Position numbers and translations under genes: made by a program
Assembly (NCBI GenBank): GCA_019637115.1
Contig: JAHBWH010000029.1
Coordinates: 1-60,306 of the forward strand
Origin: Myxococcales bacterium
GTDB lineage: Bacteria; Myxococcota_A; Polyangia; Polyangiales; Houyiibacteriaceae
Reading direction: 5' to 3'
DNA length: 60,306 nt
Notes under the pieces: model-generated
Told to the model about the DNA's origin: nothing
The model's database searches: none
Seen by the model: only the letters and a program-made list of their open reading frames with translations
Shown here: one piece after another, positions 34,100 to 45,344 of the stretch
Numbering within the stretch: the stretch's first letter is position 1
How the letters are laid out: every line of letters starts with the position of its first letter

Positions 34100-34861
34100 T
34101 CTCCGCCGGGACGCCAAGAAGGCCTGCACGGCCGCGAGGTTCTCCGCCGAGCCATAGCGCACGGCGAGCACCGCGTCCTCGGCGTTCTCTGCCGCCTGAA
34201 GGCTCGGGTGCTCCTCCTCGCCTGCGCGGAGGAGCCGCTTGGCCTCGAGCAGCGCGCCGAAGGGGGCGGCCGCGATCTCGGCGGCGATGGCGGCGACCTC
34301 CGCGGCGAGCGTCGCGGCGGGGAAGACGCGCGTGGCGAGGCCCCACACGAGCGCGGTCTGCGCGTCGACGGCGTTGCCGCGCAAGAGCATCTCCGCGAAG
34401 CGCTGGCGCCCGATGAGGCGCGGCATCGCCCACGAGCTCCCGAACTCCTGCACGAGGCCGAGCCGCACGAAGGGGATCATGAAGGTCGCGTGATCGGCTG
34501 CGTAGACCGCGTCGAAAGCCGGCAGCATCGTCACGCCCATGCCGACCGTGCGGCCCTGCAGGCTCGCGAGGATCGGCTTTCGGACGGCCCGGATCGCGCC
34601 CGGCACCTCCTTGATGGGCAGCACGGACTCGGCTTGGCCGGCGGCGATCGCGAGGAAGGTCCCGACGTCCGCGCCGCCGCAGAAGACGTCGCCCGCGCCG
34701 GTGACGACGACGACCTTCACCGCCTCGTCGGCGTCGGCCCGCGCGAGCGCCTCGGTGAACGCGCGCGAGAGCGCGGGGTCGAGCGCGTTCTTCTTCTGCG
34801 GGCGGTTGAGGGTGAGGGTGCGGACCGCCCCCTCGTCGTTCTCCAAGACGAGCTCGCTCAT
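34097..34861 (-). CDS. Enoyl-CoA hydratase/isomerase family protein
   Basis: A 254-residue crotonase-fold protein. It has the typical TLNRPQKKNALDPALSRAF start, the oxyanion-hole segment GAGDVFCGGADVGTFL (about residues 58-73), and LQGRTVGMGVTMLPAFDAVYA, where the catalytic-region Gly-rich motif is present. The two glutamates of classical hydratases are not both obvious; FVRLGLVQEFGSSWAMPRLIG carries one at the normal place. It could be a hydratase or an isomerase. The ATG at 34861 has a TACCAT box seven bases upstream on the minus strand. Confidence 0.85.
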   Translation of the reverse strand: MSELVLENDEGAVRTLTLNRPQKKNALDPALSRAFTEALARADADEAVKVVVVTGAGDVFCGGADVGTFLAIAAGQAESVLPIKEVPGAIRAVRKPILASLQGRTVGMGVTMLPAFDAVYAADHATFMIPFVRLGLVQEFGSSWAMPRLIGRQRFAEMLLRGNAVDAQTALVWGLATRVFPAATLAAEVAAIAAEIAAAPFGALLEAKRLLRAGEEEHPSLQAAENAEDAVLAVRYGSAENLAAVQAFLASRRR

Positions 34862-34921
34862 GGGCGGGATGGTAGCCGCTCGGCCGCGCTTTGGAACGGC
34901 GCTCACGTCCTCGCGTGCCGG

Positions 34922-34950
34922 TTGGACGTCCGCGTCCGGCGGGGTAGGTT
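34922..34950 (+). promoter_or_regulatory. Promoter of the HD-hydrolase gene, leaderless configuration
   Basis: TTGGAC (34922-34927), 17 bases, TAGGTT (34945-34950), then GCCGCC and the GTG start at 34957. The predicted transcription start coincides with the first codon, so the mRNA should have no 5' leader. Confidence 0.6.
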
Positions 34951-34956
34951 GCCGCC

Positions 34957-36267
34957 GTGATCCTGCGCGACCCGGTGCACGGCCTCGTCGACTTCGAAGG
35001 AGACGCCGAGGTCGTGGTGGGCGCGCTGCTGCGCACGCGCGAGGTCCAGCGCCTGCGGCGCATCCGGCAGCTCGGGCTCGCCAGCCTCGTCTTCCCCGGC
35101 GCCGAGCACAGCCGCTTCGCGCACGCCGTGGGGGCCGCCCACGTGATGACCCGGCTGACCCGCCGGATCCGCGCCGTGCACGACGCGCTTCCCCGCGAGC
35201 GCCGCTTGGACGACGAGGCGGCCCGCGACGCGCTCGCCGCCTCCTTGTTGCACGACCTCGGGCACGGGCCCTTCTCGCACCTCTTCGAGGAGGTCCAGCC
35301 CGGCGCGCGCCACCACGAGGCCTGGACCGAGGACATCCTCCGCGACCCGGGCACCGAGGTGAACGCGGCCCTGGAGGGGCTCGGGCGCGGCACCGCCGAG
35401 CGCGTCGCCGCGATGCTCCATGGCGAGCACCGCCTGCCTTATCTCGCTCGCGCTGTCAGCGGGACGCTCGACGTCGACCGGGCCGACTACCTGCTCCGCG
35501 ACAGCCACATGACCGGCGTCCGCTATGGCCTCTACGATCTCGACTGGCTCCTGCGCTCGCTCGCCTTCGGCGAGGTCGCGGGCGAGGACGTCCTGGCGGT
35601 GGAGGGGCGCAAGGGCCTGCCGCCGATCGAGGGCTTCTTCCTCGCGCGGCACTTCATGTATCAGCAGGTCTACCACCACAAGGCCACCCGCGGCGCCGAG
35701 GCCCTCATCCGCGGCATCTTCGTCCGCGTCGGCGAGCTCGTGCGCGACGGCTCGCCGCCCGAGGGGCTGCCGGACGCGATGCGACGCGCGGCGCGGGGGG
35801 AGCCGGTGCCGCTCGGTGAGTACCTCGACCTCGACGACGCCGCGCTGCTCCACAGCTTCTCGCGGTGGGAGCGCTCGCGCGACCCCGTGCTCGCGCAGCT
35901 CGCGCAGCGGCTCCGCGCCCGCGACCTACCAAAGACCGTCCCGCTCCCGGCCGACGACGAAGGCCGCTGGGCCGCCGCCCTCGCGCGCGGGCGTGACGTA
36001 GCGGCGGCCGCAGGCCTGCGCCCCGACCTCGAGGTCTGGCTCGACGTCGCCGAGGACACCCCCTACGCCGAGCCCGACGAGAGCGCGGAATCGCCCAGCC
36101 CGCGCGGCCTCTGGGTGCTGATCCGGCACCGCCCGATCCAGCGCCTCTCCGCGGTGTCCTTTCTCCTCGGCGAGCTCTGTGGCAAGACCCTGCGCACGCC
36201 CCGGCTCGTCTTTCCCACCTCGCTGCGCGGGCCGATCGTGGACGCGATCGAAGACCTGCTCGTCTGA
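34957..36267 (+). CDS. HD-domain phosphohydrolase (dGTPase/YwfO-like)
   Basis: A 436-residue HD-superfamily protein related to dNTP triphosphohydrolases and SAMHD1. Metal ligands are visible in HSRFAHAVGAAHV (about residues 51-63), LLHDLGHGPFSHLFE (about residues 99-113; the HD pair) and GTLDVDRADYLLRDS (about residues 169-183). It starts IRDPVHG-like (ILRDPVHGLVDF), as YwfO-type proteins do. It probably hydrolyses nucleotides, but the substrate is not shown. The start is a GTG. Confidence 0.9.
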   Translation: MILRDPVHGLVDFEGDAEVVVGALLRTREVQRLRRIRQLGLASLVFPGAEHSRFAHAVGAAHVMTRLTRRIRAVHDALPRERRLDDEAARDALAASLLHDLGHGPFSHLFEEVQPGARHHEAWTEDILRDPGTEVNAALEGLGRGTAERVAAMLHGEHRLPYLARAVSGTLDVDRADYLLRDSHMTGVRYGLYDLDWLLRSLAFGEVAGEDVLAVEGRKGLPPIEGFFLARHFMYQQVYHHKATRGAEALIRGIFVRVGELVRDGSPPEGLPDAMRRAARGEPVPLGEYLDLDDAALLHSFSRWERSRDPVLAQLAQRLRARDLPKTVPLPADDEGRWAAALARGRDVAAAAGLRPDLEVWLDVAEDTPYAEPDESAESPSPRGLWVLIRHRPIQRLSAVSFLLGELCGKTLRTPRLVFPTSLRGPIVDAIEDLLV

Positions 36268-36311
36268 CCTCCCCGCGGAGCCCGATCCGCGGGACCACCA
36301 CGGACGCTCTC

Positions 36312-37277
36312 GTGCGAACGACCCTCTTCCTTCTCCTCGCTCTGACGCCCGCGCTCACCTCGGCGCGCCCCAGCGCCGCGCAGCCCGCGCCGGACGCGCG
36401 CCTCGAGGTCCGCCTCATGCCGCTCGACGCCCACGGGCCATGGAAGCGGCGGCTCGTCATCCAGTCGCCCTCCGCGCAGGAGGTCGTGCTCGACCGGCGC
36501 CTCCTCGAGCTCACGGTGCTCGAGCCCCGCGAGCGCGGCCGCCCGCGACGGCACACCTGCCGACACCCGGACGCGCCGCGTCGCCCCGTCCCCGCGCGGG
36601 TGGAGGCGATGGAGCCCGGCGCGCACTACGAAGAGTGGGTCGACCTGCGGATGTACTGCTGGGGTGCGGCGCTCGCCGCCCTCACGCGGAGCGCCGCGAC
36701 CGTCGAGATCGGGTACGGCTTCCGCGCGCGGGGCGCCTTCGTCGCTCGGCAGCCGGACGAGCGACGCCCGCCACATCGCGTCGCGGGCGAGGGCTTCGAG
36801 TGGGCGCCGCCCGCGACGCCGAGCGACGAGGGCGATGTGCGCGTCCGGCTGCGACCCGTCACCACGCGCGGCGCGCCGACGCTGGCGGTCGAGCTCCGGG
36901 GCACGGGCGAAGCGGCACGAAAGCGCGTCTACCTGCGCGACGATCTCTTCTCGTTCGAGGTCCGCGGCCCGCTCGGGACCGCGCGGTGCCGTCCCACGCG
37001 GACCACGATCGTCCCCATCGTCGACTTCTACCGCGCGCTCTCGCGACAGAGCGCGACCACGTTGAGCGTCGCCGGGCTCTGCCCGCCCGGGACGTTCGAC
37101 GTGCCGGGGGTCTACGAGGTCACGCCCGTCGTCGACCTCGTCTACGACGGGACGCGCTACGAGCTCGACGCCCTCACGGGCCGCTTCGAGGGCCCGCCCG
37201 CGCCCGTCCGGATCACGGGGGGCGCGTACGTCATCCAGCGCGTGGACGACCTGCCCGCTCCCGACGAGGCCGGATGA
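36312..37277 (+). CDS. Secreted protein of unknown function
   Basis: A 321-residue protein with a cleavable signal peptide (RTTLFLLLALTPALTSARPSAAQ) and a beta-rich mature part. Cysteines near residues 79, 118, 231 and 261 could make disulfides outside the cytoplasm. No family recognised. It begins with GTG at 36312 and its stop overlaps the start of the next small gene, so the two are coupled. It follows the HD gene by 44 bases and may share its transcript. Confidence 0.75.
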   Translation: MRTTLFLLLALTPALTSARPSAAQPAPDARLEVRLMPLDAHGPWKRRLVIQSPSAQEVVLDRRLLELTVLEPRERGRPRRHTCRHPDAPRRPVPARVEAMEPGAHYEEWVDLRMYCWGAALAALTRSAATVEIGYGFRARGAFVARQPDERRPPHRVAGEGFEWAPPATPSDEGDVRVRLRPVTTRGAPTLAVELRGTGEAARKRVYLRDDLFSFEVRGPLGTARCRPTRTTIVPIVDFYRALSRQSATTLSVAGLCPPGTFDVPGVYEVTPVVDLVYDGTRYELDALTGRFEGPPAPVRITGGAYVIQRVDDLPAPDEAG

Positions 37278-37489
37278 CTCGCGGAGGGAAGGGCGGGGCC
37301 AAGGATCCGCTCGCGCGTGGGCTCGCGGCGGCGGCGCTCGCCGTCGCCTTGGCGGCGCTCGTGCTCGCGGGCTACGCGGTGTCGCTCGGGCACCGCTACC
37401 TCGAGGACGTCCAGACGCTCGGTGACGTGCTCGGACGCGGGACCCCCGCGTCGACGGGGCTCGGTCCCCCCCCGACGCTCGACGAGTGA
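37274..37489 (+). CDS. Small single-pass membrane protein
   Basis: A 71-residue protein with one transmembrane helix (about residues 15-38, ARGLAAAALAVALAALVLAGYAV), a basic N-terminus and a short polar C-terminus ending PPPTLDE. The ATG overlaps the stop of the preceding secreted protein gene (ATGA). No family recognised. The positive-inside rule places the N-terminus in the cytoplasm. Confidence 0.68.
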   Translation: MTRGGKGGAKDPLARGLAAAALAVALAALVLAGYAVSLGHRYLEDVQTLGDVLGRGTPASTGLGPPPTLDE

Positions 37490-37568
37490 CGTCGAAACAT
37501 CGCTTGCCGAGGGGCCCCGGCGCCGTGATGATACCGGCGAGGGACGAGGCCCGGCGCCTCGACGAGTG

Positions 37569-38927
37569 ATGGCGAAGATTCTAGTCGTCGACGACCAGCG
37601 CAACATGCGCACCACGCTGACCATGATGCTCCGCGGTGCCGGTCACGACACCGACGAGGCGGCGGACGGCGACGAGGCGTGCGAGAAGATCGTCTCGGAC
37701 ACCTACGACCTCGTGCTCACGGATCTCCGCATGGGCGCGACGGACGGGATGACCGTGCTGCGTCACACGCGCCAAGAGTCCCCCCTCACCGAGGTCATCG
37801 TGATGACGGCCTACGGGACGATCGAGAGCGCGGTCGAGGCGATGCGCATCGGCGCACACGACTACATCCAGAAGCCCTTCGAGGAGGACGAGCTCCTCGT
37901 GAAGGTCGAGAAGGCCCTCGAGAAACGGAAGCTCGCGGGAGAGGTCTCGGTCATGGCGGCCGAGTTCCGCGACCGGTACCGCTTCGAGAACATCATCGGA
38001 CGCTCGCAGGCCATCCGTGACGTCCTCGGTCGGATCGTCCGCGTCGCACCGACGCCAGCGACCGTGCTCATCACGGGCGAGAGCGGGACGGGCAAGGAGC
38101 TCGTCGCGCGCGCGATCCACGCGAACTCGACGCGCTCGGAGCGGCCCTTCGTCGGCGTGAACTGCGCGGCGATCTCGGAGACGCTGCTCGAGAGCGAGCT
38201 CTTCGGGCACGTGCGCGGCGCGTTCACGGGCGCCGTCAGCTCGCGCAAGGGCCTCTTCGAGGAGGCCGACGGCGGCACGTTCTTCTTCGACGAGATCGCC
38301 GAGACCCCTCCGGCCTTCCAGGCGAAGCTCCTGCGCGCGATCCAAGAGGGCGAGATCCGCCGCCTGGGCGACAACAAGCCGGTCCACGTGGACATCCGGA
38401 TCATCGCGGCGACCAACCAGGACCTGAAGAAGGCGATCGAAGAGAAGCGCTTCCGCGAGGACCTCTACTACCGCCTCAACGTCGCGCGCTTCGTCCTGCC
38501 TCCGCTTCGCGAGCGCCGCGAGGACATCCCGCCCTTGGTCGAGCATTTCTTGCTCAAATACGGCCGCAAGATGGGTCGCCGCGGGGTGCGGCTCGGCGAC
38601 GGCGTGCTCGACTTCCTCGTGAAGTACGACTACCCGGGCAACATCCGGGAGCTCGAGAACCTCATCGAGCAGGGCGTCGCGCTCGCGCTCGAGGGCATGA
38701 TCACGCTCGATGACGTCGTCTCACCCGAGATTCGAGAGGCCACCCCGGCCGCGGCGATGATCGGATCGCGCTCTCTGCAGGACGTCGTCGACCGCGCCGA
38801 GAAGGAAGCCATCGAGACGGTCCTGCGCGAGGTCGAGGGCAACAAGGAGCGCGCCGCCGAGATGCTCGGGCTGAGCGGCACGACGCTCTGGCGCAAGATG
38901 AAGCGCCTCGACATCCAGAGCCCGTGA
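37569..38927 (+). CDS. Sigma54-dependent NtrC-family response regulator
   Basis: A 452-residue activator. The receiver domain spans residues 1 to about 118 (ILVVDDQRNMRTTL, phospho-Asp in YDLVLTDLRM, KPF near 105). A sigma54 AAA+ domain spans about 137-365, with Walker A GESGTGKE, the sigma54-contact loop GAFTGA, Walker B GGTFFFDEI and the arginine-rich FREDLYYRLNV. A Fis-type HTH lies at the C-terminus (NKERAAEMLGLSGTTLWRKMKRL). It should activate sigma54 promoters after phosphorylation. No partner kinase is adjacent; it is an orphan regulator here. Confidence 0.95.
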   Translation: MAKILVVDDQRNMRTTLTMMLRGAGHDTDEAADGDEACEKIVSDTYDLVLTDLRMGATDGMTVLRHTRQESPLTEVIVMTAYGTIESAVEAMRIGAHDYIQKPFEEDELLVKVEKALEKRKLAGEVSVMAAEFRDRYRFENIIGRSQAIRDVLGRIVRVAPTPATVLITGESGTGKELVARAIHANSTRSERPFVGVNCAAISETLLESELFGHVRGAFTGAVSSRKGLFEEADGGTFFFDEIAETPPAFQAKLLRAIQEGEIRRLGDNKPVHVDIRIIAATNQDLKKAIEEKRFREDLYYRLNVARFVLPPLRERREDIPPLVEHFLLKYGRKMGRRGVRLGDGVLDFLVKYDYPGNIRELENLIEQGVALALEGMITLDDVVSPEIREATPAAAMIGSRSLQDVVDRAEKEAIETVLREVEGNKERAAEMLGLSGTTLWRKMKRLDIQSP

Positions 38928-38951
38928 CCATCGCCTCGTCCCACGCCGCGC

Positions 38952-38980
38952 TTGTTTCCGATTCCGCGGGCGTGTTAGGG
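38952..38980 (+). promoter_or_regulatory. Possible promoter of the 39.0-kb lipoprotein gene
   Basis: TTGTTT (38952-38957), 17 bases, TTAGGG (38975-38980), about 34 bases before the ATG. The match is moderate. Confidence 0.4.
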
Positions 38981-39014
38981 TCGCGCGTCCGCGCGCCAGC
39001 GGCCGCCTACCGCG

Positions 39015-39632
39015 ATGAAATCACACATGATTCGAGGCATCACCAGCGTCGCCCTCGTCCTCGCCCTCTTCGGGTGTGACCAGGCTCAGTCGGATCTCAA
39101 CGTCGAGCGGCTCCCGGCCGTTCAACCGAGCTTGCCCTCGGTCCCGACGTTGCCGCCGCCCCCGCACCCCACGACCCACCCCGACGGCTCGTACAGCATC
39201 TGGGGGGCGCGCTCGCGGCTCCGGCAGACGCTGAACCAAGAGATCGCGATCAGCGGGTACATCGTGGACATCTACCAGCCCCCCACGTGTGATCGCCGGA
39301 CCCCGGGTTGCCGCATCCTCGCGCCGCACCTGTGGATCTCCGACACGCGCCTCCCGGCCGACCAGGTCGAGACCCAGCGCGGCAAGCAGCTGATGGTCGT
39401 CGGCTACGCCGAGAACCAGGAGCAGATCAACGAGGCCGTCGAGCAGGCGCGCCGCGGCCGCTACACGCCGCCGGATCCGGAGAGCGGCATGCTCCCCATC
39501 CCGACCGACTTCGCGGTCGGCAACAAGGTGAAGATCACGGGGCGCTTCGCGCTCGTCTCGACGTCGGGCTTCAACAACTCCGACGGCCTGCTCGAGTACC
39601 GCGGCCACCAAACCCAGGAAGCGGCGCAATGA
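39015..39632 (+). CDS. Lipoprotein of unknown function
   Basis: A 205-residue lipoprotein (signal peptide, lipobox ALFGC with Cys21). A Pro-rich linker (SLPSVPTLPPPPHPTTHPDG) leads into a beta-rich domain (IAISGYIVDIYQPPTCDRRT, VGNKVKITGRFALVSTSGF) that resembles an OB-fold, with two cysteines that may pair. No precise family recognised. It stands between the NtrC-type gene and a strong terminator. Confidence 0.75.
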   Translation: MKSHMIRGITSVALVLALFGCDQAQSDLNVERLPAVQPSLPSVPTLPPPPHPTTHPDGSYSIWGARSRLRQTLNQEIAISGYIVDIYQPPTCDRRTPGCRILAPHLWISDTRLPADQVETQRGKQLMVVGYAENQEQINEAVEQARRGRYTPPDPESGMLPIPTDFAVGNKVKITGRFALVSTSGFNNSDGLLEYRGHQTQEAAQ

Positions 39633-39661
39633 CCGCGGCCTGAGGCCCACACGTCGATCTC

Positions 39662-39695
39662 GAAGAAACGCGCGGGGCGACCCGCGCGTTTCTTC
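39662..39695. terminator. Bidirectional intrinsic terminator
   Basis: A perfect 15-bp stem GAAGAAACGCGCGGG / CCCGCGCGTTTCTTC with loop GCGA lies 30 bases after the lipoprotein stop. The stem itself carries an A-rich and a T-rich arm, so it can work for both strands (the convergent clpA gene ends at 39921). Confidence 0.85.
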
Positions 39696-39920
39696 TTCCG
39701 TCCGAGGGACGCTGGCTCGAGGGCGGGGTGCGAACCCCTATCGCAGATCAAATCTCGCGGAGCGTATCGATCCCCTCCGCGCACGTCGTCGTCGACCGGG
39801 ACTCGCGCGACGGCTCTCGCCCAACGCGCCGTCCCTCGCCGTCTGGATCAGCCGCCTCAGCAATCACCCGCAGGGGTCGGGGGTGAACGAGTACGGGGCA
39901 CTAGCCTGCGGACGAGGGGC

Positions 39921-42233
<2,313 letters not shown>

Positions 42234-42302
42234 TCGCCTCCATCTTTATGGCTCTTCGACGCGCAGGACAAGAGCGGCCCCACGGCGCGGGCGCGTGCGT
42301 CC

Positions 42303-42629
42303 TCAGTCCTCGTCGTCCTCGGGCTCCATCGTCAGGTGCAGCGGGTACTCGTGCTCCTGCGCGAGCTGCTCGGTCTGCGCGATCTTCGTCTCGGCGACTT
42401 CTCGTGTGTAGAGGCCAGCGACGCCGACGCCCGTGTGGTGCACGTGCATCATGATGCGAATCGCCTCCGACTCGTCCTTGCGGAAGACGACCTGCAAGAC
42501 CCACACGACGAAATCCCGCGTCGTGTAGTCGTCGTTGTGCATCAGCACCTTGAAGAGCTTGGGGCGCTTGGTCTTCTTCTCCGGCTTCGTCCGGGTGATG
42601 ACTCCGCCTTCGTCGTCGAGCTCGGCCAT
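42303..42629 (-). CDS. clpS: ClpAP adaptor ClpS
   Basis: A 108-residue adaptor that binds the N-domain of ClpA and brings N-end-rule substrates. The core LFKVLMHNDDYTTRDFVVWVLQVVF (its NDD-Y-T motif) and the later HHTGVGVAGLYTREVAETK are diagnostic. It lies 69 bases upstream of clpA in the same direction, the usual arrangement. The start at 42629 is the ATG just before the variable N-tail; upstream in-frame sequence is Arg-rich and not conserved. Confidence 0.95.
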   Translation of the reverse strand: MAELDDEGGVITRTKPEKKTKRPKLFKVLMHNDDYTTRDFVVWVLQVVFRKDESEAIRIMMHVHHTGVGVAGLYTREVAETKIAQTEQLAQEHEYPLHLTMEPEDDED

Positions 42630-42831
42630 GCAGCTTCCGTCTCCTCGACCTCCCCCGATTGGGCAAGAGGGCGTCCATGTCAACCTGCCTGCGTGTTTTG
42701 TCGCGGGGGGCGTCCGCGTCGAGCGCGGGCGCTCGAGCTCTCGACCGAGCGCTTCGCGCTCGCATGGGGCCTCGCCTTCTTCCTCTTCTGGGGGCGTTCG
42801 AAGGGCCCTCTCGCGTCTCGCGTGCTCGCGC

Positions 42832-43284
42832 TCAGGCGCCGCGTTCTCGGGATACCTCCCACGCATCGCGCACCCGATCGGCGAGCTCGTAGAGACCGTG
42901 CCCGCGCCACAGGCTCGGCACGCGCAGCAGCCCCCCCTCGTGCGCGACCGTGACCTCGAGCCGATCCTCGTCCACGTCCACCGCCTCGAGCTGCGCCCAC
43001 GCGAGCGTCGTCACCTTCCCGGGGCCGAGGGCGACCGTGAGGCCCTCGGGCGAGAGCTCGACGTACCACGCCTCGTGACGCTCGAGCCGCCGACGCGCGG
43101 CGCGGGCCGCGAAGGCCCACCCGAGCGCGACGAGCCAGCTCAGCCCGAGCAGAGTCCAGCCGATGGTGCCCGCGCCCTGCGCGGCGAGGATCGTGGCCAT
43201 CAGCGCGACCACGACGGCCGCCACGAGGCGCAGCCGCGCGACCCCTCGCTCGGCGCGGACGTCGAGCTCGATCCGCTCGGTCAA
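42832..43284 (-). CDS. Membrane protein with a PH-like domain
   Basis: A 150-residue protein with two N-terminal transmembrane helices (about residues 20-38 and 42-60) and a C-terminal beta-rich domain (WYVELSPEGLTVALGPGKVTT, LAWAQLEAVDVDEDRLEVTV) of the bacterial PH (YcxB/DUF2244-like) type. The role is unknown. Its ATG overlaps the stop of the upstream lipoprotein gene. About 200 bp without a gene separate it from clpS. Confidence 0.75.
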   Translation of the reverse strand: MTERIELDVRAERGVARLRLVAAVVVALMATILAAQGAGTIGWTLLGLSWLVALGWAFAARAARRRLERHEAWYVELSPEGLTVALGPGKVTTLAWAQLEAVDVDEDRLEVTVAHEGGLLRVPSLWRGHGLYELADRVRDAWEVSRERGA

Positions 43285-43703
43285 TCGAGCACGACCCGCA
43301 GGTAGAAGTCCTGGTTGACGCCGTTGCGCAGCTCGACGAAGGCGTCGTTCGCCGTGAGGATGCGCGACATATCACCCGCGGAGGGCGCCGAGGACGTGCC
43401 GTCCTCCTCGAAGGAGAGGTAGACGAGGACGCTCCGCGGCGCGCGGCCGAGCCCATGCGCGATGCGATAGGTCCTGCGGCCCTCGAAGCGAAGCCATGGG
43501 CATGCGCCGCTTCCGTCGGGCCAGGCGGTGCTCTCCCACGGCTCACCGGGCGCGCTCGAGGCGCAGGGCAGCTCAGCCTCGCTCACCTCGATGACCGCTT
43601 GCGCCCCAGCGTCGCCGCAGCCGCCGAGGAGGCACGAGAGGGGGAGGGCGCTCGCGGTGGCGAGCGTGCGAGCGAGCGCGCGGAGACGGAGCGAGCAGTT
43701 CAT
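43281..43703 (-). CDS. Small lipoprotein of unknown function
   Basis: A 140-residue protein with a signal peptide ending in a lipobox (LPLSCLLGGC, Cys29). The mature part has cysteines in ELPCASSAPGE and GACPWLRFEG and a beta-rich end (RSVLVYLSFEEDG, VNQDFYLRVVLD). No family recognised. It starts within the last codon of cobA-hemD and overlaps the PH-like gene, so the three form one operon. Confidence 0.75.
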   Translation of the reverse strand: MNCSLRLRALARTLATASALPLSCLLGGCGDAGAQAVIEVSEAELPCASSAPGEPWESTAWPDGSGACPWLRFEGRRTYRIAHGLGRAPRSVLVYLSFEEDGTSSAPSAGDMSRILTANDAFVELRNGVNQDFYLRVVLD

Positions 43704-45211
43704 CGTGAGAGGGACTCGTAGTGTGCGGCGAGCGCCTCGACCAGCGCTTCGATCGTCGGCATGGGCGCCTCGACCGTCGGCTCGAGGCCGTGCCGCCGCA
43801 GGCGCGCGCTCGTCACGGGGCCGATGGACGCGAGGATCTTCTCCGCCAGCGCGTCGCGGCCTCCATGCGCGACGAGCGCGTCGACCATCGCGCCGGACGC
43901 GAGCGTGACCGCGTCCGCTTGGGCGAGGGCTACGCGGATCGGCGCGGCGTCCTCGACTGGGATGACTCGGTAGGCCTCGACGACGTCGCATCGATGGCCC
44001 GCAGCGCGCAGCCCGTCCGGGATCACCTCCCGCGCCTCGGCGGCGCGCGGGAGGAGGACACGGCTCTCCGGCGAGAGCAGCGGCGAGAGCGCCGCGAGCA
44101 CGCCCTCGGCGTGGCCGTCGGCGGGGACGAGATCGGGACGAACGCCGCGCGCACGGAGCGCCGACGCGGTCTTCTCGCCGATGGCGCAGACCCGCGCCGC
44201 GCCGAAGCGCCGGGCGTCGCCGCCGGTCTCGTCGACGGCCTCGAAGACCGCGTCGACCGTGTTCACGCTCGTGAAGAGGATCCAATCCCAGCTCGAGAGC
44301 GAGCGCGCGGCGGCGAGCAAGGGGCCGCGGTCCTCGGGCGGCGCGTGCACGGAGGTCGGCGCGACCAGCGGCTCGGCGCCCGCTTCGCTCAGGCAGCGCG
44401 CGAGGCTCCCCGCCTGGTGCGCGGCGCGCGTGACGAGCACGCGCCGGCCGAAGAGCGGCCGGCTGTCATACCATCGGAGCTTCTCGCGCAGGCGCACGAC
44501 GTCTCCGACGAGGATGAGCGAGGGCAGGCCGAGGTCCGCGGCGCGCGCCTTCTCCGCGAGGTCCGCGAGCGTCCCGACGACGACCCGCTGCCGCGGGGTC
44601 GACGCCCAATGGATGACGGCGGCGGGGGTCTCGGGGGGCCGCCCGTGCGTGACGAGGAGCTCGAGCAGCGCCTCGAGCCGGCGCATCCCCATGAAGATGA
44701 CGAGCGTCTGCGTGGCCGTCGCCAGCTTCGCCCAGTCGTGGCTCGTGGCGGTCTTCTCTTCGGACTCGGTGGCCGTGACGTACGCGACCGAAGACGAGAG
44801 CGTGCGGTGCGTGAGGGAGATGCCGGCGTACGCGGTCGCGGCGACGGGAGAAGGCACGCCCGGCACGACCTCGAAGGGGATGCCCTCGTTCGCGAGGTGC
44901 TCCGCCTCCTCGCTGCCGCGTCCGAAGAGGTAGGGATCGCCGCCCTTGAGGCGGGCCACCTTCGCCCCCGCGCGCGCCGCCTCGACGAGGCGCGCGTTGA
45001 TGCGGCTCTGCCGGGCGCTCGGCTCGCCGGCGCGCTTGCCTACGAACTCGAGGGTCGCGTCGGGCCGACAGAGGTCGAGCAGCGAGGGGTGAACGAGGGC
45101 GTCGTAGAGGACGACGTCCGCCTCCGCGAGGCGCCTCCGGGCGCGGACGGTGATGAGCTCGGGGTCTCCGGGGCCCGCGCCGAGCAGGTAGACCACGCCG
45201 ACCTGGGACAT
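43700..45211 (-). CDS. cobA-hemD: Fused uroporphyrinogen-III C-methyltransferase/uroporphyrinogen-III synthase
   Basis: A 503-residue bifunctional tetrapyrrole enzyme. Residues 1 to about 248 are SUMT (CobA): LLGAGPGDPELITVRA, the SAM loop RLKGGDPYLFGRG, VPGVPSPVAATAYAG and VIFMGMRRLEAL. Residues from about 250 to the end are HemD (RPLFGRRVLVTRAAHQAGSL, FTSVNTVDAVFEA, AAGHRCDVVEAYRV). It links haem and sirohaem/B12 branches. CobA-HemD fusions are known in several phyla. The ATG at 45211 has an extended -10 (TGCTATGCT) seven bases upstream. Confidence 0.94.
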   Translation of the reverse strand: MSQVGVVYLLGAGPGDPELITVRARRRLAEADVVLYDALVHPSLLDLCRPDATLEFVGKRAGEPSARQSRINARLVEAARAGAKVARLKGGDPYLFGRGSEEAEHLANEGIPFEVVPGVPSPVAATAYAGISLTHRTLSSSVAYVTATESEEKTATSHDWAKLATATQTLVIFMGMRRLEALLELLVTHGRPPETPAAVIHWASTPRQRVVVGTLADLAEKARAADLGLPSLILVGDVVRLREKLRWYDSRPLFGRRVLVTRAAHQAGSLARCLSEAGAEPLVAPTSVHAPPEDRGPLLAAARSLSSWDWILFTSVNTVDAVFEAVDETGGDARRFGAARVCAIGEKTASALRARGVRPDLVPADGHAEGVLAALSPLLSPESRVLLPRAAEAREVIPDGLRAAGHRCDVVEAYRVIPVEDAAPIRVALAQADAVTLASGAMVDALVAHGGRDALAEKILASIGPVTSARLRRHGLEPTVEAPMPTIEALVEALAAHYESLSR

Positions 45212-45218
45212 GCGCGCG

Positions 45219-45227
45219 AGCATAGCA
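45219..45227 (-). promoter_or_regulatory. Extended -10 box of cobA-hemD, leaderless configuration
   Basis: On the minus strand TGC-TATGCT is followed by CGCGCGC and the ATG, a seven-base gap. Transcription would start at the ATG. No good -35 was found, as is usual for extended -10 promoters. Confidence 0.5.
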
Positions 45228-45344
45228 GGCGCGGGGGACAGGGCCGGCCTCGGCGTGGCTCGTCGCGCGCTGGCGTGGTAGGCCGTGTGGCTCGCGATGG
45301 AATGCGCGGGCGGGCCGGGCGTTCGGCCCCGCGGAAGAAGGCAG

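Noticed and set aside
39721-39790. tRNA-like sequence with a T-arm-like GGGGTGCGAACCCC
   Set aside because: The arm-like hairpin is present, but no acceptor stem, D-arm or anticodon arm with correct spacing could be drawn, and there is no TTCGA loop.
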